From: G965267335 sp965267335
GTDB lineage: Bacteria > Bacteroidota > Bacteroidia > Cytophagales > JAAEPT01
Direction: 5' to 3'
Assembly (NCBI GenBank): GCA_965267335.1
Contig: OZ253953.1
Span: 3,534,001-3,598,000 of the forward strand
Length of the DNA stretch: 64,000 nt
Positions within the stretch are counted from its first letter, which is position 1, and each line of letters starts with the position of its first letter. The position numbers were made by a program, and so were the translations under genes. Shown in pieces: positions 9,454 to 19,737 of the stretch. Under the pieces are notes generated by a model. It was not told the DNA's origin and made no database searches. It saw nothing but the letters and a program-made list of their open reading frames with translations.

Positions 9454-12400
9454 TCAGCTTTTCACGACAGCATTACTGTCAATTTTGTTCTTTACCCAAC
9501 CAAAGGCATTTGTAAATGCTTCCATCCAAGGGGTAACATCATCTTTAATTCTTTCCTCCGGGTAATCAGCACATTGCCACGGAAAAAATGCTCGCTCCAA
9601 ATGTGGCATCATTGCTAAATGACGGCCATCATTAGATACAATTGCCGCTGCATTGTATTGGGAACCATTAGGATTACCCGGATATGCTTCATAACTATAC
9701 TTCATTGGTATGTTGTACAACTCTTCACCTCCAGGTAGATGGTATTTACCTTCCCCGTGCGCTACCCAGATTCCCAACCTCGATCCAGACAATGAGTGCA
9801 ACATTACGGATTGATTGTCGAGTACGTTCACGTTGAGGTAAGCTGATTCAAACTTCCCGGAATTGTTATGAAGCATTTTAGGCTTTTCACTAAGTTCAGG
9901 AGTCACCAGTCCTAATTCAACCATTAGTTGACAACCGTTGCATACCCCCAGGCTTATAGTATCTTCTCTGGCATAAAAATTATCCAAAGAGTCTTTTGCT
10001 TTTTCATTATAGAGGAATGCTCCGGCCCACCCTTTGGCTGACCCCAAAACATCACTATTGCTAAATCCTCCAACAAAAACTATAAAATTGACATCTCTCA
10101 AATCCTCTCTTCCAGATATGAGGTCGGTCATATGTACATCCTTAACATCAAAACCTGCCAGGTGCATGATATACGCCATCTCACGATCTCCATTGACTCC
10201 TTTTTCTCTAATTATAGCAGCCTTTATGCCAGTCTTATTTTTCCTGTCTGGATTGAGACCAAGTTGTGCAAAAGAACCATCAAAGTGATCTGGGAACTTA
10301 TAGTCTAATAGTTGATTTTTATATTCAACTGCCCTTGATTCAGCCTCATCCTCGCTCGTCTGATGCTTTTCAAGTAATGCTGAAGTACGATACCAGGAGT
10401 CTCTGTATTTATCAATATTGAAGTAAATTTTACCCCCATCAAACTCAATATTCAGTTCCCGGTCCGAAGTATAGCTTCCGATTAGTTTGTAAGAGATACC
10501 ATTCTTATTTAATATTTCTTCAACAGAACCTACGGCCTCAACTTGCAACAAAACCCCTGGCTTTTCCGAGAATAATATTTTTAACAAATCCGGCTCGTCC
10601 AGATCGTCTAAATTAATATCCATCCCTACTTTTGGGTCGGCAAAACACATCTCCAAAAGCGTAGTGATCATACCACCTGCAGAAATATCATGCCCGGACA
10701 ATACCAATTCTTTAGATATTAACTCTTGAACCGTATCGAAAGCCTGGGCAAAATACTGGTTGTCTTTAATTTCAGGAACCTCCTTACCCAACTTATTCAA
10801 TACTTGTGCAAAGCTACTGCCCCCCAGTTTAAAACTGTCCAGAGAAAAGTCAACGTATATGATCTTAGATTCTCGGTTTTTCAACACCGGACTAACCACT
10901 TTGCGAATATTTTGCACTTCCCCGGCAGCGGAAATAATTACGGTACCAGGTGCATACACAACTTTTCCGTCTTTGTACTTTTGGGTCATTGAAAGAGAAT
11001 CCTTACCTGTCGGGATATTGATTCCAAGTTCACAGGCAAAATCACTTACTGCCTCCACAGCATTATATAACCTCGCATCTTCACCTGGATTCTTACATGG
11101 CCACATCCAGTTGGCACTCAGAGATACACCTTTTAAGCCTCCCTCGATAGGTGCCCATACTAAATTTGTTAAAGATTCTGCTATCGACAGTTGCGAACCA
11201 GCTTTTTCGTTGATAAGCGAAGGAACGGGGGCGTGCCCAATAGCGGTAGCCAACCCTTTTTCTCCACGGTAGTCCAGAGCCATTACTCCTAGATTATTTA
11301 ATGGCAACTGAATGCTTCCTGCGGTCTGTTGTTTAGCAACTTTACCGGTCACAGATCTATCCACTTTATTGGTCAACCAATCTTTACAAGCAACGGCTTC
11401 AAGCTGAAGAACATCTTCCAAATACTTAGACAGTAGATTATTATCATATTCCAGCTCCCCATAGTCAGCAACCACCGTATCATCTTTCATGATCGTTTTA
11501 GGTGGGTTCCCAAAAAAATCACTCAAAGAAAGGTCTATTGGATTCTTTCCTGTCTTATTATCTACAAACTTAAATTGATTATCACCGGTAGTTTCTCCAA
11601 CAACATATAGTGGTGCTCGCTCTCGATCAGCCACATTTTTAAGGAGAGAAATATCTTTTTCTTTGATCACAAGTCCCATTCTTTCCTGAGACTCGTTACC
11701 AATAATTTCTTTTGCTGATAGCGTAGGATCTCCCACAGGAAGTTCATTGAGATCAATTTCACCACCAGTTTCCTCTACCAACTCTGACAAGCAGTTAAGG
11801 TGCCCTCCAGCACCATGGTCATGAATAGATACGATTGGGTTTTCTCCGGCTTCAGCCATTGCTCTTATGGCATTGGCTACCCTCTTTTGCATTTCAGGGT
11901 TGCTACGCTGAACCGCGTTAAGTTCAATTGCATTGCTAAATTCACCTGTTGCCACTGACGACACGGCAGAACCACCCATTCCGATACGGTAATTATCACC
12001 TCCAAGTATAACTACCTTATCTCCTGCCTCAGGTGTCTTTTTAGTAGCATGTTCTTGCTTCGCAAAACCAATACCACCAGCCAGCATAATCACTTTATCG
12101 TAGCCAAATTGCTTTCCTCCCTCCTCGTGTTCAAAGGTTAATACACTACCATTTATTAAGGGCTGGCCATATTTATTACCAAAGTCACTAGCCCCATTAG
12201 ATGCCTTTATTAATAAATCTATTGGGGTCTGGTACAACCATGGCCTTGCCTGAATATTTTCCTCCCAGTCTTTTCCCTCTTTGAGCCGCGAATAGGGAGT
12301 CATGTATACGGCTGTACCTGCTAAAGGCACTGCAGCCGTCCCCCCTGCTAGTCTGTCCCTGATTTCTCCCCCTGAGCCCGTAGCAGCACCATTGAAAGGC

Positions 12401-13161
12401 TCCACAGTAGTAGGAAAATTGTGTGTTTCGGCTTTCAGTGATAATACCGAAGTAATTTCTTTGGTTTCAAAGTAATCCGGCTTGTCTTGAGTCTGAGGTG
12501 CAAATTGTTCGATCCTTGGCCCTCTAACAAAGGCGACATTATCCTTGTAAGCTGATACTATTTGGTTAGGATTCTGCTCTGAAGTTTTTCTTATCAGTTT
12601 GAACAACGATGAAGGCTTTTCTTCTCCATCTATTATAAATACACCATTAAATATTTTATGGCGGCAATGTTCTGAATTGACCTGTGAAAAACCAAAAACT
12701 TCGCTATCAGTCAGCTTTCGTCCCAACTTCTTACTTAATCCCTCCAAATAAGCTATCTCTTCCTCATTCAGAGCCAGTCCCTCCTGATTATTGTATTCCG
12801 CAACGTTCTCGATATATATAATAGGTTCAGGCTCCACCTCAATGGTAAAAATGGATTGGTCCAGTCCCTGATATTTTGAGGAAATCATACTATCATATGA
12901 AGCACTATCATCAACGAGATAAAATTCCTCCAATCTCTTGATTCCGGCAATTCCCATATTCTGGGTAATCTCTACCGCATTAGTACTCCAGGGAGTAAGC
13001 ATTTCTTTGCGCGGACCTATAAAAGTCCCTTCAAGCACTGACTCCGAAAGCACCTCTCCTGCCAACAACCAGTTGAGTTTTTCAACGGTTGAGGCCTCTG
13101 GCTGTTGATCAATATCAATAGCGAAATACCTATTTTCAGAACCCTTTGCGAATAAAATCAT
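9454..13161 (-). CDS. purL: Phosphoribosylformylglycinamidine synthase (FGAM synthase)
   Basis: This large single-chain PurL converts FGAR, glutamine and ATP to FGAM in step 4 of purine synthesis. At 1235 residues it is near the usual size of the large form, so purS and purQ are not needed. It carries an N-terminal PurS-like region, two AIRS-type synthetase halves (GGEIRDRLAGG, SIHDHGAGGHLNCLSELVEETGG split by linkers) and a C-terminal glutamine amidotransferase domain. That domain has the nucleophile Cys in LGVCNGCQLM and the His/Glu region around MPHLERAFFP. It is monocistronic: a -7 box lies upstream and a terminator downstream. Confidence 0.97.
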   Translation of the reverse strand: MILFAKGSENRYFAIDIDQQPEASTVEKLNWLLAGEVLSESVLEGTFIGPRKEMLTPWSTNAVEITQNMGIAGIKRLEEFYLVDDSASYDSMISSKYQGLDQSIFTIEVEPEPIIYIENVAEYNNQEGLALNEEEIAYLEGLSKKLGRKLTDSEVFGFSQVNSEHCRHKIFNGVFIIDGEEKPSSLFKLIRKTSEQNPNQIVSAYKDNVAFVRGPRIEQFAPQTQDKPDYFETKEITSVLSLKAETHNFPTTVEPFNGAATGSGGEIRDRLAGGTAAVPLAGTAVYMTPYSRLKEGKDWEENIQARPWLYQTPIDLLIKASNGASDFGNKYGQPLINGSVLTFEHEEGGKQFGYDKVIMLAGGIGFAKQEHATKKTPEAGDKVVILGGDNYRIGMGGSAVSSVATGEFSNAIELNAVQRSNPEMQKRVANAIRAMAEAGENPIVSIHDHGAGGHLNCLSELVEETGGEIDLNELPVGDPTLSAKEIIGNESQERMGLVIKEKDISLLKNVADRERAPLYVVGETTGDNQFKFVDNKTGKNPIDLSLSDFFGNPPKTIMKDDTVVADYGELEYDNNLLSKYLEDVLQLEAVACKDWLTNKVDRSVTGKVAKQQTAGSIQLPLNNLGVMALDYRGEKGLATAIGHAPVPSLINEKAGSQLSIAESLTNLVWAPIEGGLKGVSLSANWMWPCKNPGEDARLYNAVEAVSDFACELGINIPTGKDSLSMTQKYKDGKVVYAPGTVIISAAGEVQNIRKVVSPVLKNRESKIIYVDFSLDSFKLGGSSFAQVLNKLGKEVPEIKDNQYFAQAFDTVQELISKELVLSGHDISAGGMITTLLEMCFADPKVGMDINLDDLDEPDLLKILFSEKPGVLLQVEAVGSVEEILNKNGISYKLIGSYTSDRELNIEFDGGKIYFNIDKYRDSWYRTSALLEKHQTSEDEAESRAVEYKNQLLDYKFPDHFDGSFAQLGLNPDRKNKTGIKAAIIREKGVNGDREMAYIMHLAGFDVKDVHMTDLISGREDLRDVNFIVFVGGFSNSDVLGSAKGWAGAFLYNEKAKDSLDNFYAREDTISLGVCNGCQLMVELGLVTPELSEKPKMLHNNSGKFESAYLNVNVLDNQSVMLHSLSGSRLGIWVAHGEGKYHLPGGEELYNIPMKYSYEAYPGNPNGSQYNAAAIVSNDGRHLAMMPHLERAFFPWQCADYPEERIKDDVTPWMEAFTNAFGWVKNKIDSNAVVKS

Positions 13162-13256
13162 ATTAGTAATGCGTCATTGCGCCTGTCCGTCCTCTGACGG
13201 AAGTGAAGTATAAACGAAGCAATCTGCTAAACTGAACGCCTCAATAAATGAAAGCA

Positions 13257-13264
13257 CAAATTTA
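13257..13264 (-). promoter_or_regulatory. Candidate purL -7 box
   Basis: On the minus strand this reads TAAATTTG, an exact match to the Bacteroidota -7 consensus TAnnTTTG. It lies 95 bp before the purL ATG. No clear TTG -33 element is seen at the ideal spacing. I saw no purine riboswitch structure in the leader. Confidence 0.5.
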
Positions 13265-13358
13265 GGGTAATGGTCTTTTGAAACGCTGGAAAGCGGGATT
13301 AGTTTTCCACAGAACGGGGAGATAAGGAGATAAAATTATACACACAGTGTTCCACTTA

Positions 13359-13617
13359 TAACCGCAATTCAGATTCTTCGCTCATCTCTCAGAATGACAA
13401 ATTGCTACATTGGCTGCTAAAAACCTTCCTGTCACCCTGATCCAAAAGGAAGGATCTAGGAAGGATTATGGAACCCAGCATTTCGAGTTTCCAGAAAATA
13501 GCAATTCAGATCCCGTACCGTCCTACAGGCGGGTTTCATACTTCAGGATAACAGGAAGGTTATATACAAAAAAAGCAATTTGTCATCCTGACAACGGAAG
13601 GATCTAAATTGCGGTTT
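13359..13617. mobile_element. MITE-like element with nested imperfect inverted repeats
   Basis: The ends (about 13359-13406 and 13573-13617) are imperfect inverted repeats of about 45 bp. A second inverted pair inside (AACCTTCCTGT near 13432 and ACAGGAAGGTT near 13550) nests within them. There is no transposase; the short ORF across it is not credible. Related half-copies occur near 16430-16470 and 26640-26735. The rest of the 13162-13857 gap is AT-rich with no gene apart from the purL leader. Confidence 0.65.
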
Positions 13618-13857
13618 CAGTAATCCATAGTTACCAAAGCAGGTTATCCAACAAGTAAAAGTGGTTACCTGGCCGGAAATAGGCGAATAAATGTGTGTTA
13701 AGTGCAATTAATTCAGATAGCTCAACCCATATTTAAAACCATTTAATGTGAATAAATCGGATCACTACTTAGATATTCTGTGGAAACCTATTTATTTATT
13801 AATTATGGTATAACTGCCCAAAATCATTAAATTTACCTGATTTTAACACTCACATTC

Positions 13858-16113
13858 ATGAAGAAGATACTTTTTGCAGCTTTCGTTTTACTGAATATTA
13901 CTGTTGCTAAGGCGCAAATTGATACCTTATTTTGGTTTGCGGCACCGGAGGTTAGTTCTACCCACGGAGATGAACCAGTGGCACTACACTTTTCCACCTT
14001 TTCATCCGCTGCCACGGTAACGATCAGCATACCTGCGAATCCAGCTTTTACACCAGTTGTATTAAACATTCCCGCAAATTCTTACGATCGCTACGTATTA
14101 GAATATCATGATAATTTTGGAGCCACCTATAATACCGGTCCAAATCATTTTAAGGATTTACTGGAGAACACTACTCCTGACGTAGCCGCGGATAAGGGTT
14201 TGAAAATTGAGTCCGATGAGCCCATAACAGCGTATTATGAGGTACTAGGTAGCCGTTGTGATGATTGGATATCTCCAAATAACACTGACGGTGACCCATT
14301 GAACGATGTTTGCTATGTATTCAACACAGATATTTTTTCACTAAAAGGAACCAACGCATTGGGTACGGAATTTTGGGTACCAGGCCAAACTGGACATCTA
14401 ACTACCGTAACTGACAACTGGTCCGGATTTCTAAACGCTAAAAATACCGTTGACATAGTTGCTACAGAATCAGGAACTACCAATATCACAATAACTCTTC
14501 CTGCCGGGGTTGCCGCTACCGGGCATGCTGCAGGTGAAACGTTTACAATCTCATTGACCGAAGGACAGACATTCTCAATAGAAGCTGTAAATGATCAGAT
14601 TACAAACGGCTCTACATACACCTTGTATAGCCTGGCAGGTACGCATATTACATCAGATCAGAATATTGCAGTTACCTATAAAGATGATTCGGTTGCTGAA
14701 GATGAAGACCTAGAAACAAACTATAACACAGGGCCTGGCGGTGGGCCCGGACCAACGGTTTATGATCTTGCAGGTGATCAGGTAATTCCAATTCAACATG
14801 CTGGTTTGGAATACATTGTACAGGACGGTTATGTATACGTGACCGCTACTCAAGATAACACCAACATTAGTGTTACCACTGGATCAGGAACAACTAACTA
14901 CAATATTACCACTGCTGGACAAACGCAGGAAATTGACCTTTCAGGAACATCAGATTTGGCCTATATTATTACAGACAAACCTACATTGGTTTTTCATCTC
15001 AACATTATACTAGGAACGGACAATTTTCCAGAGTTTGGTGGAGCAGTAGTTCCACAAATCAACTGTACCGGATCAGATCAGGTAAGTTTTAACCGATCCA
15101 CTAATGAAGTGAACGAAAAGTTCTTCATTACAATTTTGGTCAAAACTGCGGCAATCTCGGATTTTCTATTAAATGGGTCGGCTACTCCAATTCAGGCTAC
15201 TGATTTTGTGACCGTACCAGGAACTGGCGGAGATTGGAGCTATATGTACAAAGATATGACATCCTTTATTACAACTGACTCAACTCATACGGTCACCAAC
15301 TCAAGTGAAGTATTTCATCTTGGAACTGTCAATGGACGAGAATGGGATGGTGTTAACAACTCAACCGGATCAAGATATGGGTACTTCTCAAACTTCGAAC
15401 AGCTAATTGTGAACATCGATGTAAGTGATCAATGCATTACTCCTGGTGACAGCATTCAGGTAGGAGTAGCTCCTGGCTACGCTTCGGTTGACTGGAGCAC
15501 GGGTGAAACATCAGATAGTATCTGGATCGATGTACAGGATAATTATTACGTTGTAGTGGAAAATGCACTAGGCTGTACTGACTCAGTTAATTTCGATGTA
15601 ATTATAAATACTATACCACAATTCAATATATCACCCGGCCAACTACTTTGCCCGGGCACTACTTATATGGCTGGAATTGATTCTGGTACCGTAGGTACTT
15701 CTCCTTCCTATGAATGGACTTTGGATGGAGCACCTTATTCTACGGATTCTGCACTTGTAACCACAACTCCTGGCGTTTACATCTTGACAGTAACCAATGG
15801 TTGCGGACAGGGATCAGACACTACTACCCTTACAAACTGGGATATAGAAGTCCCTAATGTTTTTACTCCTAATGGAGATAATATTAATGAAGTGTTTGAA
15901 GTTCCCGGACTGCTGACTCAAGGTAAGTGGGAACTCACTGTTGTCAATCGTTGGGGTGAAACAGTCTACTACGATGAGGACTACGACAACACCTGGGACG
16001 GTACCAATCAAAAAGACAATGGTGTGGCAGAAGGAACTTATTTCTTCTATCTTATCGATCATGAGTCTGAAGAATGCAACGAATACAAGGGTTGGGTTCA
16101 GGTACTTAGATAG
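13858..16113 (+). CDS. Secreted T9SS type B sorting-domain protein
   Basis: This 751-residue protein has an N-terminal Sec signal peptide (about 1-19, ending KAQ). Its C-terminus (about 668-751) is the gliding-motility-associated type B sorting domain: VPNVFTPNGDNINEVFEV, VVNRWGETVYYD and YKGWVQVLR. It should be exported by the type IX secretion system and attached to or released from the surface. The N-terminal half (GTEFWVPGQTG and repeated Thr/Asn-rich strands) resembles the IgGFc-binding-like domain of similar proteins; that is a tentative match. Ig-like or PKD-like segments fill about 520-660. Repeat-rich DNA flanks it on both sides. Confidence 0.88.
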   Translation: MKKILFAAFVLLNITVAKAQIDTLFWFAAPEVSSTHGDEPVALHFSTFSSAATVTISIPANPAFTPVVLNIPANSYDRYVLEYHDNFGATYNTGPNHFKDLLENTTPDVAADKGLKIESDEPITAYYEVLGSRCDDWISPNNTDGDPLNDVCYVFNTDIFSLKGTNALGTEFWVPGQTGHLTTVTDNWSGFLNAKNTVDIVATESGTTNITITLPAGVAATGHAAGETFTISLTEGQTFSIEAVNDQITNGSTYTLYSLAGTHITSDQNIAVTYKDDSVAEDEDLETNYNTGPGGGPGPTVYDLAGDQVIPIQHAGLEYIVQDGYVYVTATQDNTNISVTTGSGTTNYNITTAGQTQEIDLSGTSDLAYIITDKPTLVFHLNIILGTDNFPEFGGAVVPQINCTGSDQVSFNRSTNEVNEKFFITILVKTAAISDFLLNGSATPIQATDFVTVPGTGGDWSYMYKDMTSFITTDSTHTVTNSSEVFHLGTVNGREWDGVNNSTGSRYGYFSNFEQLIVNIDVSDQCITPGDSIQVGVAPGYASVDWSTGETSDSIWIDVQDNYYVVVENALGCTDSVNFDVIINTIPQFNISPGQLLCPGTTYMAGIDSGTVGTSPSYEWTLDGAPYSTDSALVTTTPGVYILTVTNGCGQGSDTTTLTNWDIEVPNVFTPNGDNINEVFEVPGLLTQGKWELTVVNRWGETVYYDEDYDNTWDGTNQKDNGVAEGTYFFYLIDHESEECNEYKGWVQVLR

Positions 16114-16616
16114 AAGGTTTAAGTACTGAGAAGTAAGATATAAGAAATTTATATATCCCTGAAAGTCCTGGGATATAATTGTCGCATCATACTGCAATCC
16201 TGTCATTACGAGGTCTGGAGTAACGATAGTAATCCAGGGCGTGACAACCTGTCGACCTGCAAGGAATTCGAGTTAGCTGACGTTTGAACGCTATGGAAAC
16301 GCGTGCCAATCATTACTCAATTAACCGTACAACCTGTTTTAAACGCAAAGACCTGCCTTGGGCAGGTTCGCTGAGGTCCGCAATGATCGCAAAGCACTGA
16401 AAGACACAATATCAAATTATAACGTCATCCTGAGGTATTGGCAACGTAGTGTACAATGCCGAAAGGATCTGTTGGAATTGAAAGACCGATTATTCCTCCC
16501 CACACTCCATTATTCCAAATCTCAAAAACAAGCGCCCCAATCATCCAAAGCCCTGTTGATAACTATCCCCTATCAACAGCACTTAAAAACTCCCCCCTTT
16601 GTATCTTGCAAGACGT
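16114..16616. repeat. Repeat-bearing intergenic region
   Basis: There is no credible gene in these 503 bp. It contains a GTCATTACGAGG...GTAATCCAGGG type motif at about 16202-16240, a family widespread in Bacteroidota intergenic DNA. It also has a 17-bp palindrome at 16351-16367 (ACCTGCC, spacer TTG, GGCAGGT) and a GTCATCCTGAGG motif at about 16424-16436 related to the MITE at 13.4 kb. Confidence 0.6.
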
Positions 16617-18866
16617 ATGGATTACATTGAAAGTCTTAATGGCCCCCAGAAGGAAGCTGTATTACACACCGAAGGTCCTTCCATGATTATTGCCGGTGCG
16701 GGATCCGGAAAAACCAGAGTCCTCACATATAGAATAGCTCATCTCATTCAAAAAGGTGTTGAACCCTTCAACATCCTTTCATTGACCTTTACCAACAAGG
16801 CGGCTAAAGAAATGCGAGAAAGGATTGAGCAAGTTGTTGGAACTGAAGCGAGAAATTTATGGATGGGTACTTTCCACTCTGTTTTTGCACGAATCCTAAG
16901 GGCCGAAGCAGATAAATTAGGCTACCCGAGTAACTTCACCATTTACGATACCGATGACTCTAAGTCGCTGATTAAAGATATTGTCAAACAATTCAACCTA
17001 GATGACAAAATCTATAAACCCAATGCTGTTCTCAACCGAATATCCGCGGCTAAGAACAGGCTTATATCCTACAAAGAATACAACAACAATCCCAACTACA
17101 GGATTGATGACGAAGCTTCAATGATGCCGGAGCTCGGACGTATCTATAAAATTTATCAGGAGCGATGCTTCAAGGCAGATGCAATGGACTTTGATGATTT
17201 GCTCTTCAATACCAACGTACTCTTCAAGGAGCATCTCGATGTGCTCAACAAATACCAGGACCGTTTTAAATATGTCATGGTAGACGAGTTTCAGGACACC
17301 AACTTGTCACAATACTTGATCACACGAAAGCTTGCAAGCCGACACAGGAACATTTGCGTAGTTGGTGATGATGCGCAAAGCATCTACGCCTTTCGGGGAG
17401 CAGATATTCAGAACATACTGAACTTCGAAAAAGACTATGATGAACTCAAGGTCTTTAAACTGGAACAAAATTATCGGTCTACCCAAACCATAGTTGAGGC
17501 CGCCAACAGCGTAATCGCCAAGAACAAAGCACAGCTCAAAAAGAATGTCTGGACCTCTAATGACTCCGGTGAAAAAATTGAGGTTATCAAGGCTAACTCT
17601 GATAACGAAGAAGGCAAATTAGTCGCCACATCGATTTTTGAAAAGAAAAATCAACATCAGCTCCGAAATAAAGACTTCGCAATTCTCTATCGCACAAACT
17701 CACAATCACGAAGCATGGAGGAAGCTCTTCGTAGGTTGAACATTCCATACCGCATTTATGGCGGCCTTTCCTTCTACCAACGCAAAGAAATCAAAGATTT
17801 ACTTGCTTACCTTCGCTTTACCATCAACCCCAATGATGAGCAAGCGCTCAAAAGAATTATCAATTACCCTAAACGTGGTATAGGCGCAACATCTGTTCAA
17901 AAAGTAATCGTCTTTGCGAATGATCACGGCATTACGAATTGGGAAGCCGTTTGTGGGGTAAAGTCTTTTATGGGCGGACGTTCTGCCTTATCAATTGAGC
18001 AATTCGCCACCATGATCAAAAGCTTTCAGCTGGCAACCCAAACCAAAGATGCATTTGAATCAGCGACACAAATCGCGCGTGAGTCTGGTATTCTAAAAGA
18101 CCTGTACTCCGATAAGACTCCCGAAGGACTAGCCCGGCATGAGAACGTACAAGAGCTCTTAAATGCCGTCAAAGAATTTGTTGATGATCCCGAGAAACCA
18201 GACAAGTCCTTAGGAGCTTTCCTACAGGAGGTTTCTCTTTTAACTGATGCTGACAATGATAAACAATTAGCAGATTCAGTCACTTTAATGACGATCCATT
18301 CAGCAAAAGGATTGGAGTTCAAAAACGTTTACATCGTAGGTATGGAAGAAGACCTTTTTCCTTCCCAAATGATGTTATCTTCACGGGCTGACTTGGAAGA
18401 AGAACGAAGACTTTTCTATGTAGCCGTAACTCGTGCTGAGTCTGATCTTACGCTTTCTTATGCCATAACCAGATACCGTTTCGGAAGATTAAAAACCTGT
18501 GAACCCAGTCGTTTTCTTACCGAAATAGCCCCATCTTGCTTGAAGGAATCCAGAGTAGTCATACCGCGACAACCAGAACGCACCAGCAACTATTCCGGTT
18601 TGATCAAGTCTGTAAAATCTCAAAATGCAAAGGCTGAACGGGCAAAAAGACTAAATAAAGTGACCTATAGACCCCCCGAGGATTTCAAGCCTAGTGACAC
18701 TTCAAATCTCCAGGAGGGAATGAAAGTCGAACATCCTAAGTTTGGTTATGGTGTTGTTCTTCAACTAGATACTCAGGGAAACAATAGAAAAGCGAAGGTC
18801 TCGTTCAAAGACATTGGAGAGAAAACATTGTTATTGAGTTTTGCCAAGCTCCGAATTTTAGAATAG
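16617..18866 (+). CDS. UvrD/PcrA-type SF1 DNA helicase
   Basis: This ATP-dependent 3'-5' DNA helicase is used in repair and replication restart. I chose ATG 16617 (MDYIESLNGPQ, 749 residues) over the TTG at 16599 because family members begin at this point. The motifs in order are Q motif LNGPQKEAV, Walker A GAGSGKTRVL, motif Ia LTFTNKAAKEM, Walker B VDEFQDTN, GDDAQSIYAFRGA, QNYRST, TIHSAKGLEF and VAVTRA. A C-terminal Tudor-like segment (EGMKVEHPKFGYGVVLQLD) is typical of PcrA. pcrA or uvrD would both be reasonable names. Confidence 0.95.
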   Translation: MDYIESLNGPQKEAVLHTEGPSMIIAGAGSGKTRVLTYRIAHLIQKGVEPFNILSLTFTNKAAKEMRERIEQVVGTEARNLWMGTFHSVFARILRAEADKLGYPSNFTIYDTDDSKSLIKDIVKQFNLDDKIYKPNAVLNRISAAKNRLISYKEYNNNPNYRIDDEASMMPELGRIYKIYQERCFKADAMDFDDLLFNTNVLFKEHLDVLNKYQDRFKYVMVDEFQDTNLSQYLITRKLASRHRNICVVGDDAQSIYAFRGADIQNILNFEKDYDELKVFKLEQNYRSTQTIVEAANSVIAKNKAQLKKNVWTSNDSGEKIEVIKANSDNEEGKLVATSIFEKKNQHQLRNKDFAILYRTNSQSRSMEEALRRLNIPYRIYGGLSFYQRKEIKDLLAYLRFTINPNDEQALKRIINYPKRGIGATSVQKVIVFANDHGITNWEAVCGVKSFMGGRSALSIEQFATMIKSFQLATQTKDAFESATQIARESGILKDLYSDKTPEGLARHENVQELLNAVKEFVDDPEKPDKSLGAFLQEVSLLTDADNDKQLADSVTLMTIHSAKGLEFKNVYIVGMEEDLFPSQMMLSSRADLEEERRLFYVAVTRAESDLTLSYAITRYRFGRLKTCEPSRFLTEIAPSCLKESRVVIPRQPERTSNYSGLIKSVKSQNAKAERAKRLNKVTYRPPEDFKPSDTSNLQEGMKVEHPKFGYGVVLQLDTQGNNRKAKVSFKDIGEKTLLLSFAKLRILE

Positions 18867-18913
18867 AAGAGTGTAAAAGGGTATATAAATTCAGTTAATT
18901 GGATAAATTATCT

Positions 18914-18921
18914 TACTTTTG
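18914..18921 (+). promoter_or_regulatory. Candidate -7 box for DUF4290-murA
   Basis: TACTTTTG matches TAnnTTTG. It lies about 70 bp before the DUF4290 start and after the helicase stop. The nearest TTG upstream is only 12 bp away, so the -33 element is weak. Confidence 0.4.
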
Positions 18922-18989
18922 TTACCTGTAAAAGCAAATCGAAGTCGTAGCTTGGTAAAAGCACGCAACATTAAGTAAATCAAATTATT

Positions 18990-19709
18990 TTGGAACAGTA
19001 CAGTACTCAGAAACCCCAAATCATACTAAGAGAATACGGGCGTAACGTTCAAATGATCGCCAGACAGATTCAGGCAACAGAAGACAAAGATCAGAGAACC
19101 CGTATGGCCTACACTCTAGTAGAGCTGATGAAACAAATTAACCCTGCTTTAAGAGACAATCAGGACTATAATCAAAAAATTTGGGATGATCTTTGTATCA
19201 TCTGTGGTTTCGATTTAGATGTTGAAATGCCCGTTGCCCGTCCGGATAAATCGATCCGTGAAAAGCGCCCAGATACAGTTCATTATAACACCAACAACCT
19301 AAGATACCGACATTATGGGCGCAACGTTGAACTATTAGTTGAGCGTGCAATAAACGCGAAAGATGCCGAAGAAAAAGAAGCGGCAACAATCTTTCTGGGT
19401 AAGCTCATGAAACGATTTTTCAACACCTGGAATAATGATACTCCGGAAGATGAAATGATCATTAAAAACATTGAAGAACTCTCAGGAGGCCAACTCACTC
19501 TTGATAGAGAAAAAGTAAAGAACGAAGATTTACTTCGTACCAGTTATAAAGATAATTCAAGCCAAACAGCTTCTGAGAGAAACGACCGTGGCCATAGTAA
19601 CCATAGAGGCGGTGGACATCACCAGAATAAAAGACGCGGTGGCGGTGGTGGAAAAAGAAATGGCGGTGGCCGAAATCACGGACACAGCGGTGGCGGAAGA
19701 AGAAGATAA
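18990..19709 (+). CDS. DUF4290 family protein
   Basis: This 239-residue protein starts at TTG (MEQYSTQKPQ). The N-terminal 160 residues are the DUF4290 region specific to Bacteroidota, containing two related halves (REYGRNVQMI... and YRHYGRNVELLV...). The C-terminus (about 195-239) is a low-complexity Gly/Arg/His/Asn-rich tail (HHQNKRRGGGGGKRNGGG), which suggests nucleic acid binding. It lies 28 bp upstream of murA and is probably co-transcribed with it. Molecular function is unknown. The tail is not part of the core family and resembles an RGG-type RNA-binding region. Confidence 0.85.
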   Translation: MEQYSTQKPQIILREYGRNVQMIARQIQATEDKDQRTRMAYTLVELMKQINPALRDNQDYNQKIWDDLCIICGFDLDVEMPVARPDKSIREKRPDTVHYNTNNLRYRHYGRNVELLVERAINAKDAEEKEAATIFLGKLMKRFFNTWNNDTPEDEMIIKNIEELSGGQLTLDREKVKNEDLLRTSYKDNSSQTASERNDRGHSNHRGGGHHQNKRRGGGGGKRNGGGRNHGHSGGGRRR

Positions 19710-19737
19710 TTTTTAGAAATTAACCCAAAACAATCCA

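Noticed and set aside
10034..11272. Plus-strand ORFs of 84-170 residues inside purL
   Set aside because: They are antisense to a full-length conserved enzyme with all motifs intact.
13410..13607. 65-residue plus-strand ORF in the purL upstream gap
   Set aside because: It lies wholly inside the MITE-like inverted repeat and has no protein-like features.
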